Under the pieces are notes generated by a model. The model did no database searches, had not been told where the DNA came from, and saw only the letters and a list, made by a program, of their open reading frames with translations. A program made the position numbers and the translations under genes. This document shows positions 26,977-34,415 of a DNA stretch of 64,000 nt, piece by piece (positions within the stretch are counted from its first letter, which is position 1; each line of letters starts with the position of its first letter). The DNA is from Acidicapsa acidisoli (GTDB taxonomy: Bacteria > Acidobacteriota > Terriglobia > Terriglobales > Acidobacteriaceae), in contig NZ_JAGSYI010000004.1 in assembly GCF_025685625.1 (NCBI RefSeq), forward strand, positions 124,001-188,000, written 5' to 3'.

Positions 26977-27432
26977 ATGAGCGCACAGCCAACGTTCGTC
27001 CCCTACATTGTCGTGAACGATGCAGCAGCGGCAATCGACTTCTACAAGGCCGCGTACGGTGCCGAAGAACTCGCGCGCCACAAGGCTCCGCACAGCGACC
27101 GCATCATGCACGCTCACTTGAAAATCAACGGCGGCGACCTGATGCTGAGCGACGATTTCTCTGAGCAGATGGGCCGCACGAGCGAAACACCTCTCGCCCT
27201 CGGCGGCTCACCGGTGACCATCTGCCTGGAAGTAGACGATGCACACGCCTCCTGGGACCGCGCGGTAGGCGCGGGCGCGACAGTAACAATGCCGCTCGCC
27301 GACCAGTTCTGGGGCGCACGTTACGGTCAGCTCAAAGATCCCTTCGGCCACAAGTGGTCTATCTCGCAGATGATTGCAACGCCCAGCAATGAGGAGATGA
27401 ACAAAGCCGCCGCCGAGACCTTCGCCGGCTAA
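26977..27432 (+). CDS. VOC/PhnB-like glyoxalase-fold protein
   Basis: A 151-residue protein of the PhnB-type VOC family: VPYIVVNDAAAAIDFYKAAYGAEE, then HAHLKINGGDLMLSDDF, the central GGSPVTICLEVDDA strand, and ADQFWGARYGQLKDPFGHKWSI at the end. The metal ligands expected in glyoxalases are not all obvious, as is usual in PhnB-like members. A strong GGAGGAG precedes the ATG by six bases; the long open frame back to 26263 shadows the upstream gene. Reaction unknown. Confidence 0.88.
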   Translation: MSAQPTFVPYIVVNDAAAAIDFYKAAYGAEELARHKAPHSDRIMHAHLKINGGDLMLSDDFSEQMGRTSETPLALGGSPVTICLEVDDAHASWDRAVGAGATVTMPLADQFWGARYGQLKDPFGHKWSISQMIATPSNEEMNKAAAETFAG

Positions 27433-27451
27433 GTCAGGGCTGAGGCGAGTC

Positions 27452-28084
27452 TCAGTCCGCGTACTTCACCGAACACCCATAAGGCCTTGTGTATGGCGTC
27501 GGAACGGGTTTGCCCGCCATCGACGCGCTCAGGGCCTCATTCAGGTAGTTCTTCGCGCCCTTGATATCCTCAACATCCGGCGTCGGCCGGTCGTCGATTG
27601 CGCCGTCATAGATAACCTTGCCCGCAGTATCGATCACCACCATCTGCGGCGTCGTCTTCGCGCTGTACAAGTGCCCAACCTTGCCATTCGAATCCATCAG
27701 CACAGCCGTCGGCGCCGCATGCATCTTGCTCAGGTAGCTGTTCTCTTCGGTTGCAGTCACATACCCCTGCTCACCCGGAGCGGAAGAAATCACCGTCAGC
27801 CACACCACGCCTTTCGCAGTCCATTCCTTCTGCAGCGATTGCATGTTACCGCTCACGTAGTGCTTCCGTGTGTATGGGCAACCCTGGTTATGCCACTCCA
27901 ACACCACATATTTTCCGTGAAACTGATCCAGCGACTCACTCTTGCCATTTGAGTCGGTCGCCGTAAAGTCGGGCGCAGCCGCTCCCACCCGAAGATCTTG
28001 CGCAGTTGCAGGAAGAACAGCAACGCTGACCAGGAAAGATGCCAGCAAACAGGACAGTCGCGATAGCTGAGGATTCCAGACCAT
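27452..28084 (-). CDS. Exported thioredoxin-fold redoxin, single active-site Cys
   Basis: A 210-residue protein with a signal peptide ending near ATAQ (about residue 29) and an AhpC/TSA-type redoxin domain: GAAAPDFTATDSNGKSESLDQFHGKYVVLEW and then NQGCPYTRKHY. The active site is Cys69-Pro-Tyr-Thr72 in place of CxxC, so it cannot form the usual intra-motif disulfide. Later elements (TTPQMVVIDTAGKVIYDGAIDD) include the cis-Pro. It acts outside the cytoplasm. The ATG at 28084 has AAGGAGG eight bases upstream. The DsbD gene lies 116 bases upstream in the same direction, with a dispersed repeat between, and may supply reductant. Confidence 0.85.
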   Translation of the reverse strand: MVWNPQLSRLSCLLASFLVSVAVLPATAQDLRVGAAAPDFTATDSNGKSESLDQFHGKYVVLEWHNQGCPYTRKHYVSGNMQSLQKEWTAKGVVWLTVISSAPGEQGYVTATEENSYLSKMHAAPTAVLMDSNGKVGHLYSAKTTPQMVVIDTAGKVIYDGAIDDRPTPDVEDIKGAKNYLNEALSASMAGKPVPTPYTRPYGCSVKYAD

Positions 28085-28151
28085 TTCGAACCTCCTTGTT
28101 TTTCGTTTGCAGTAAATTTCAACCAAATCTCAAGAAACTTGTCATCCCGAG

Positions 28152-28187
28152 AGAATTGTCATCCTGAACGAAGTGAAGGATCTGCTT
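28152..28187 (+). repeat. 36-base dispersed repeat, copy 1
   Basis: The core TCATCCTGAACGAAGTGAAG with flanks AGAATTG and GATCTGCTT is repeated with three changes at 30885-30920. It lies between the DsbD stop and the redoxin start. Repeats of this type are frequent in acidobacterial intergenic spaces as I recall them; the two copies here are seen directly. Confidence 0.8.
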
Positions 28188-28200
28188 TTTTCAGATCGTT

Positions 28201-30345
28201 CTAAAGATTTCCCGCCGACGCCGAAGTTGCAGCAGGCAGCTTGCTCAAAGCATCAATCACAATCCCCGGCGTCAGAGCCTCCGGCAAAAGCACCGGTGCG
28301 TCCCCTGACCCGGTCGCAGAATTGGACGAATAAAGCACATAAGCCGGTACGCCGCTGCGTCCCAAAGCGGTCAAAGCCTGCGAAATCGCATCATCCCGCT
28401 CCGTCCAATCCGCCTTCAGCAGCGCCACATTCGCCTTGCGGAAAGCCGCGTCAACCTCCGGCGTTCTCAGCGCAACCCGCTCATTCACCTGGCAGCTAAG
28501 GCACCAGCTCGCCGTAAAGTCCACAAAAACCGGCCGTCCCGCAGCCCGGTACTTATCCACAGCAGCCTGGGACCACGGCTCCCACCGGGCCCCGCCAACC
28601 CCGGAAGCTGACGTCGCAGCATTTCCCGCCACCACCGGAACAGCAAACACGTTCAACCCATAGACACAAACCGCAATAGTAAAAACGATTACCAGCCCAG
28701 CAGCCACGCTCGGAATACGCCGCGCAGGCCATCGCCCCATAATCCATCCCGCAATCGCCAGCAGCAGAAAGACTGTCAGCAGCACCGCCACCGATTCGGC
28801 CCCGCGCGTTTGCGCCAGCACCCACGCCAGCCAGATCACGGTGGCAAAAATCGGCACTGCCGTAGCCTGCTTCAGCACCTCCATCCACGCCCCGGGCCTC
28901 GGCAAAAGCTTCGTCCACGCCGGCTGAAAGGTCAGCAGCAGATACGGCGCAGCCAATCCCAGCGCCAGCGCCGTAAAGATCGCAAACGTCACCGCCGCAC
29001 TCTGCGCCAGCGCAAACCCAACGGCCGCCCCCATAAACGGCGCAGTACACGGAGTAGCCACAATCACCGCCAGCACCCCGGTAAAGAAACTGCCCGCATA
29101 CCCTTGCTTCGCGGCAAGCGAACCGCCCGCGCTCGTCAGCGTCAGCCCAATCTCAAACTGCCCCGCCAGGCTCAAGCCCAGAAAGAACAGCAGCCCGGCC
29201 ATCAAGCCCAGAAAAATAGGCGACTGAAACTGGAATCCCCACCCCAGCGTAGCGCCCGCCGCCCGCAGCCCAAGCAGCGCGCCCACCAGTACCCAGAACG
29301 AAACCACAATCCCCGCCGTGTAAACCAGCCCATGCCCGCGCTGCTTATGCTGAGCCTCACCCGAAGCCTGCACCAGCGACAACCCCTTGATAAACAGCAC
29401 CGGAAAGACACAAGGCATCAGGTTCAGAATCATCCCACCCAAAAACGCCAGCCCCGCAGCCCTGAAAGCATCCCCAGCCGTCGTCGGCGGCGCGGCAGCC
29501 GGAACAGAACCCGGAACCGCAGCAATCTCGTAAGCGCGCCCACCGGAAAGCTCCAGCACCCCACGCAACTGCGCCGGATTCGCCGTCATATTCGGATCTT
29601 TCTTAAGATCCAAAACCAACCCCGTCGCCATCGGGCTCACCGTCTGCGGAGTCGGATTGCTCAAAATATTCTGATCAGCCGGAAAGAACTGCGCCGAAGT
29701 CTCCCGCTGCCCAGCCAGGAACGCCAGCCGGAAGCCCGTCGCAGTCGGCTCAAAGACCGCCTTCGCCCCCTGCGGAGACGGCTCAGGAAGCCGCCCGAGC
29801 AACCGTTTGTAAATCTCAACATCCGGACCGGAAGCAGCCGTCTTACCTGCGTGGTCCCCAACCGTCGCAGCCACTTCCAGTTCAGCCTTACCCGGAATGC
29901 AAACCTCGCGGCAAACCAGCCAATCCACCTTCGCGTGCAACGGCGCAGGTCCGGGCTTAACCGTCTTCGCCACACTCAGCGTCAGCGGAAAGAGCACCTC
30001 ATCTTCGTATCCGAAGTCCATCAGCGGCCCAAGCGGCAGCCGCTTCGGCGCAGGATATTGGAACTCCCCCGCAGTAATCCCGTCCGGTAGCGTCCACCGC
30101 ACGTGCGGCGGCTCGCCCGAATCCCCGGCATTCTTCCAATAAACGTGCCAACCCGACTCCAGCTTGAAATAGAGGCCGATATCCGCCGGTTCCCCGGCGC
30201 TCAGTACCGTCTCAGGCACAACCAGTTGCACATGGAGATGTTTCGCATCCGCCGACGCAGATGCAGACATAGACGCGGCATACGCAGCCGCTCCCGAAAC
30301 GAAGACGGCGAACAGCACGAGGAGGAAGCGGAAGCAACGCATCAC
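28201..30345 (-). CDS. dsbD: DsbD-family protein-disulfide reductase
   Basis: A 714-residue protein with the three DsbD modules. A signal peptide is followed by a periplasmic N-terminal domain with Cys145 and Cys149 (CREVC). The eight-helix membrane domain carries Cys312 (LMPCVFP) and Cys433 (ATPCTAPFMG), and a C-terminal thioredoxin domain has the CLSC motif (Cys615, Cys618) in TASWCLSCQ. It passes electrons from cytoplasmic thioredoxin across the membrane to periplasmic partners. The longer N-terminal domain is like ScsB-type members. Likely clients include the redoxin encoded downstream. Confidence 0.93.
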   Translation of the reverse strand: MMRCFRFLLVLFAVFVSGAAAYAASMSASASADAKHLHVQLVVPETVLSAGEPADIGLYFKLESGWHVYWKNAGDSGEPPHVRWTLPDGITAGEFQYPAPKRLPLGPLMDFGYEDEVLFPLTLSVAKTVKPGPAPLHAKVDWLVCREVCIPGKAELEVAATVGDHAGKTAASGPDVEIYKRLLGRLPEPSPQGAKAVFEPTATGFRLAFLAGQRETSAQFFPADQNILSNPTPQTVSPMATGLVLDLKKDPNMTANPAQLRGVLELSGGRAYEIAAVPGSVPAAAPPTTAGDAFRAAGLAFLGGMILNLMPCVFPVLFIKGLSLVQASGEAQHKQRGHGLVYTAGIVVSFWVLVGALLGLRAAGATLGWGFQFQSPIFLGLMAGLLFFLGLSLAGQFEIGLTLTSAGGSLAAKQGYAGSFFTGVLAVIVATPCTAPFMGAAVGFALAQSAAVTFAIFTALALGLAAPYLLLTFQPAWTKLLPRPGAWMEVLKQATAVPIFATVIWLAWVLAQTRGAESVAVLLTVFLLLAIAGWIMGRWPARRIPSVAAGLVIVFTIAVCVYGLNVFAVPVVAGNAATSASGVGGARWEPWSQAAVDKYRAAGRPVFVDFTASWCLSCQVNERVALRTPEVDAAFRKANVALLKADWTERDDAISQALTALGRSGVPAYVLYSSNSATGSGDAPVLLPEALTPGIVIDALSKLPAATSASAGNL

Positions 30346-30421
30346 GAAGTTATTCCCTCAGTTCGGGCACAGAAAACGCCTGAAACAGCAATCATCTGAC
30401 GCGAAAAAAGTCAGAGAGGTT

Positions 30422-30868
30422 TCAGACCCGCGCCGCATGTTCCCGAAAAATGCACTCGTTCTGAATGCACTTCACGCAAGCAGCCTCAGCCCGCGCCACA
30501 GCCTCGTCATCCTGCACCCCATCCTGCAGCCAAAGATAAGGAATGTACAGCCGGATCACATCGTCCACGATTCCCGGTACAGCATCCGAAGCACGAAACA
30601 CATCCACTAGATCGATCTTGCCACCCTCGACCGCAAGTGCCGTCTGCGCGTCTTCGAGCGCCGGATACGAAGTCAGAGTCTCGCCATTCACCACCACTTC
30701 GCTCAGCACCGGATTCACCGCGACCACCCGATAACCATGCCTCGCCAGATAGTTAGCGATGTTGTAGCTCGCCCGCTCCGGCTTGTTGCTGATGCCTACC
30801 ACAGCAATCGTCTTCGCCGTCTGCAGCATCTCGTCAATCAGGCTCTTGCGTTCCAAAGTATCCTGCAT
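30422..30868 (-). CDS. CoA-binding domain protein (YccU-like)
   Basis: A 148-residue protein with a single Rossmann CoA-binding domain: TIAVVGISNKPERASYNIANYLARHGYRVVAVNP, then LVDVFRASDAVPGIVDD, and PYLWLQDGVQDDEAVARAEAAC near the end. Stand-alone members of this family have no settled function. The start at 30868 (MQDTLERKSL) is preferred over an in-frame ATG at 30904 that lies inside a dispersed repeat. It follows prfB in the same direction. Confidence 0.88.
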   Translation of the reverse strand: MQDTLERKSLIDEMLQTAKTIAVVGISNKPERASYNIANYLARHGYRVVAVNPVLSEVVVNGETLTSYPALEDAQTALAVEGGKIDLVDVFRASDAVPGIVDDVIRLYIPYLWLQDGVQDDEAVARAEAACVKCIQNECIFREHAARV

Positions 30869-30884
30869 CCCAACCTCATTCCGA

Positions 30885-30920
30885 AGAATTGTCATCCTGA
30901 GCAAAGCGAAGGATCTGCTT
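30885..30920 (+). repeat. 36-base dispersed repeat, copy 2
   Basis: This copy reads TCATCCTGAGCAAAGCGAAG in the core and shares the AGAATTG and GATCTGCTT flanks with the copy at 28152-28187, in the same orientation. It lies between the prfB stop and the CoA-binding gene start. Confidence 0.8.
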
Positions 30921-30955
30921 CAGCTTTCGCGGCCGCGCCCATCCGGCCAGGACCC

Positions 30956-32102
30956 TTATACATCCAGATCGTCGTCCCCACTACCAGATGCAACCGCCGT
31001 ACCCCGGCGCTTCATTAAAAGAAAACCCCGCAGGAACGGCTCAAGATACCCATCCAGCACCTTATCCACATCGCCCACCTCAACCTTCGTGCGATGATCC
31101 TTCGCAATCCGGTAAGGCTGCAAAACATAAGACCGAATCTGCGAACCAAAATTGATCTCCAGCTTCGCGTCCTCAATGTCCTTCGTAATGGCTTTCTTCT
31201 TCGCCAACTCGTACTCATACAAACGCGAACGCAGCATCTTCATCGCCTTGTCGCGATTCTTGATCTGAGAGCGCTCATTCTGGCAAGTCACCACAATCCC
31301 CGTCGGCAAATGCGTCATGCGCACCGCCGAATCAGTCGTATTCACGTGCTGCCCGCCCTTGCCACCCGAGCGATACGTATCAATCCGCAAATCCTCCGCG
31401 CGAATGTTGACCTCAATTGAGTCGTCAATCTCCGGCGAAACATAAACGCTCGCAAACGAAGTATGCCGCCGCTTCGCCGAATCAAACGGCGAAATCCGCA
31501 CTAGCCGATGCACCCCCGACTCGCCCGCCAGCAAACCAAACGCATTGTCCCCAAGGATCGTGAACGTAGCCGACTTGATGCCCGCCTCGTCTCCATCCTG
31601 GTAGTCGTTCATCTCCGTCTTGTAGCCGTTCTGCTCAGCCCAGCGCAGATACATGCGCATCAGCATCTCGGCCCAATCCTGGCTCTCCGTTCCACCGGCT
31701 CCCGGATGTACGGTCACAATCGCATTCAGCGGATCGGTCTCGCCCGAAAGCATTGTCTTGGCTTCAAGCGCATCGCAGAACTCGCGCAGCGAATTCATCT
31801 CGCGCTCCAGATCTGGCAACACTTCCTCTGCGCCTTCCTTGGCCAGCTCAAAATACGCTTCAATATCCCCTAGACGGCGAACAAGCTGCTCGTCCTCAGC
31901 AATCAACTGCTCCAGCCTCTTGCGCTCGCGCATGATCGGCTGACTCGCAGCAGGATTCGACCACATCGCCGGGTCGGCAAGCTTTGCTTCGGCTGTAGCT
32001 AGTTCGCGTTGCAGGCGGGCAGGGTCAAAGATACTCCCGCAGGTCGCGGACAGTATCGCGGAGGGGAGCGAAAGCAAATTCCAGATCGTTTACAGATGGC
32101 AT
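30956..32102 (-). CDS. prfB: Peptide chain release factor 2, expressed by programmed +1 frameshift
   Basis: RF2 terminates translation at UGA and UAA. The gene starts at the ATG at 32102, runs 25 codons (MPSVNDLEFAFAPLRDTVRD through REYL) to an in-frame TGA at 32027-32025, and continues in the +1 frame as DPARLQ to the stop at 30956, giving about 381 residues. The shifted frame holds the GGQ peptidyl-hydrolysis motif (GGKGGQHVNT) and the SPF codon-recognition tripeptide (RISPFDSAKRR). The slippery CTT TGA C is preserved. It lies 40 bases after lnt in the same direction. Confidence 0.95.
32024..32039 (-). promoter_or_regulatory. RF2 programmed frameshift site
   Basis: Read on the minus strand, CGGGAG TAT CTT TGA C gives a purine-rich Shine-Dalgarno-like stimulator a few bases before the CTT slip codon, then the in-frame TGA followed by C, a weak termination context. 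Low RF2 allows a +1 slip to GAC. Confidence 0.9.
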
Positions 32103-32142
32103 TTTCGCTTCATGACCTGACTTGAATGGATTTACGGGCACA

Positions 32143-33861
32143 TTACTCCGGTATGGCAGATATCTCTCGGGACCGTTCCCCAGGGATCGTTCTTCCCGGC
32201 CAAACCAGCAGCACCAAGCCCAGCAGTGCCAAGCTAAGTATGGCACAAAGCGCAGGCAGCCAGTCCCCGTGGACCGTATAGAACGTTAACTCCGAGTTGT
32301 AGCCGTATTCGGCAGACAACGCACCCACCCTGTGCCGCGGAATACTCTGCCGCACCGTCCCATACGGATCGATCGCAGATGTCACGCCGTTGTTCGTATC
32401 ACGCAGAATCCAGCGGCGGTTCTCAATCGCCCGCATCCGAGCCATATTCAGGTGCTGCCACGGAGCGCTCGTATCGCCATACCACCCGTCATCCGAGATA
32501 TTCACCAGCACCTCGGCCCCATTGCGCGCAAACTGGCGAACCTCGTCCCCAAAAACCGCCTCATAGCAAATAAATATGCCGTACGGGTGTCCGCCAATCG
32601 CGAAAGTCTTGCGATCCGCGCCATCTCCCATATCCGACAAGTTCTCCGTAAGCTGGTGCGCAAAAAACAACAGCTTCCGAAACGGAATGTACTCCCCAAA
32701 CGGCACCAGATGAATCTTGTCGTACCGGCCCACAAAGCGCCCATCCGGCGCAATCACCGAAGCCGAGTTATAGAAGTGATACCGGTGCGCGGTATCCAGA
32801 TCCATCCCAATATCACCCACAATCATCGGCGCTTTGTCAGCCTTGGCGATGCCAGCCATCGCCGCTCGAAACCGCGGGTCCGAGTCACGAAACGGCGCCG
32901 GAGACTCCGGCCACACCACTAAAGCCGCTGGCACTGAATCCATACCGCATTCCGTCTCTCCCTGAGTCACCCCCATCTCCGGAATTCCCGCAATGTACCC
33001 CCGATTGCAGACCTCCTGGGCAAACCGCCCAAATTGAGCAATCTGCCGGTCCCACTCCGGCCCCGCCCAGACATCGTCCTTGTCCACATCCAGATTCGGC
33101 TGTACGAGCACAGCAGTCGCCGCCGTCGGCATTCTTGGCTGCCGGATCACAAACCCCGCGCACCCCGCAAAGGCAATCGCCAAACCCAGTCCGCCGCAGA
33201 ACCGCGCTCCGGAAAAATACGCGCCACGCCGCTTCTCACCCGTGCTTCCGGACGCCAACGCCACAGCCAACAGCGCATTCACGCTGGCCAACAGAAAGCT
33301 GATGCCATAAACCCCAGTCCACGGAGCCAGCCTCGTCAACAGCCCGTTATCCACTTGCGAATACCCAAGCTGATCCCACGGAAACTCCGGAATCCGCGCA
33401 ATCGCAAACTCCATGGCCGTCCAGAGCAACGGAATCGCTGCAAAAGCCACCCACGCAAATTTCCGGCCAAAGGTACCCCGCCGGATCAGCGCCAGCGCCA
33501 GTCCAAAAACGCCAAACCAGAAACCCAGGTACAGGCTGAAGAGCACCAGGCACACCACTGCCATGGCCCGGCTCATATTGCCGTAGCTGTACATCGTGTT
33601 GTACACCCAGTAGCAGTTCGCCCCAAACCAAACCGCCCCCGTCCACCAACCTGCCAGAAACGACCACCCAAGCTGCCAGCGAACTCCGTTGCCGGGGAAA
33701 TCCACCTGAATCCGCAGCAACCCGGCCAGCAAGGGCGCCAGCGCAAACCACGCGAAAACTGTCCGCCAAATCGGTAACGGACCAGCCAGCGGAAACGGCA
33801 AATCCAGCAGGATCGCACTCAACAACCCCGCCGAAAGCAGCCTCCACGGAACTCCACGCAT
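32143..33861 (-). CDS. lnt: Apolipoprotein N-acyltransferase
   Basis: A 572-residue inner-membrane enzyme with about eight helices and a periplasmic nitrilase-like domain from about residue 245. The catalytic triad is Glu319 (VVWPES), Lys382 (RYDKIHLVPFGEYIP) and Cys432 (FICYEAVF). It transfers an acyl chain from phospholipid to the N-terminal Cys of lipoproteins, the last step of lipoprotein maturation. prfB follows in the same direction. The family length and all catalytic residues are present. Confidence 0.95.
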   Translation of the reverse strand: MRGVPWRLLSAGLLSAILLDLPFPLAGPLPIWRTVFAWFALAPLLAGLLRIQVDFPGNGVRWQLGWSFLAGWWTGAVWFGANCYWVYNTMYSYGNMSRAMAVVCLVLFSLYLGFWFGVFGLALALIRRGTFGRKFAWVAFAAIPLLWTAMEFAIARIPEFPWDQLGYSQVDNGLLTRLAPWTGVYGISFLLASVNALLAVALASGSTGEKRRGAYFSGARFCGGLGLAIAFAGCAGFVIRQPRMPTAATAVLVQPNLDVDKDDVWAGPEWDRQIAQFGRFAQEVCNRGYIAGIPEMGVTQGETECGMDSVPAALVVWPESPAPFRDSDPRFRAAMAGIAKADKAPMIVGDIGMDLDTAHRYHFYNSASVIAPDGRFVGRYDKIHLVPFGEYIPFRKLLFFAHQLTENLSDMGDGADRKTFAIGGHPYGIFICYEAVFGDEVRQFARNGAEVLVNISDDGWYGDTSAPWQHLNMARMRAIENRRWILRDTNNGVTSAIDPYGTVRQSIPRHRVGALSAEYGYNSELTFYTVHGDWLPALCAILSLALLGLVLLVWPGRTIPGERSREISAIPE

Positions 33862-34028
33862 GGGCCTGAGTTTAGCAGAGCAACGCCGCCAGGCCTGTCG
33901 ATTTCTCCCCGCTCAGCCCAAGCCACGCCCACCGCCCACAATTCTCCCATCTCGACACATCTTCAACAGAACAGGCAACTTACACCACCCCACTAATACT
34001 CTGCGCAAAGCACCGTTCAAGTTGCGGT

Positions 34029-34199
34029 ATGGCTGCGTGGTATCCACTTCGAATCGGCGTTACAATCGCAACCATGGCTCTCGGCATCTTCGCAATGCAC
34101 GTCCTGGAGGTCATGTTCTTCGTGGGCATGGCCGGCTCGTCGATAGTGGTGATCATCAGCTTCGTGGAAGACGCCCACGAACTCTTCGGCGAGGACTAG
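34029..34199 (+). CDS. Small hydrophobic protein, 56 residues
   Basis: A short frame with codon use like its neighbours (mostly G or C in third positions in the second half). It encodes two hydrophobic stretches (about 9-25 and 28-46) and an acidic tail (FVEDAHELFGED). There is no clear ribosome site; translation could also begin at Met16 or Met23. It sits upstream of the APC transporter in the same orientation, before that gene's own promoter. I infer a membrane peptide; no named family is recognised. Confidence 0.5.
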   Translation: MAAWYPLRIGVTIATMALGIFAMHVLEVMFFVGMAGSSIVVIISFVEDAHELFGED

Positions 34200-34290
34200 C
34201 GGACCGAGACAATCACTCATCGCGCATTGCAATCTTCCTTCCCCCGAAAATTGCACATCCGGCAGCCACGCCAGAGTCTCCAACTTAATG

Positions 34291-34319
34291 TTGACTGTCT
34301 CCCAATTGCGCACTACACT
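34291..34319 (+). promoter_or_regulatory. Sigma-70-type promoter of the APC transporter
   Basis: TTGACT (34291-34296) and TACACT (34314-34319) are separated by 17 bases, near consensus. The leader to the ATG at 34416 would be about 90 bases. Confidence 0.6.
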
Positions 34320-34415
34320 CACCGCTGGGCGTCTGCGTTTCGCCTGACGGATTCAAAACTTAGAAAGCGCACTAGGAACTCTGAAACAGGGCCCGGTCGG
34401 CCGCAATCCTACTTC

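Noticed and set aside
28810-30090. Plus-strand 426-codon frame opposite dsbD
   Set aside because: Arg/Gln/Pro-rich antisense shadow of a high-GC gene, no domain.
30956-32102. prfB as a pseudogene because of an early TGA
   Set aside because: The TGA lies in the conserved RF2 programmed frameshift context, so it is regulation and not damage.
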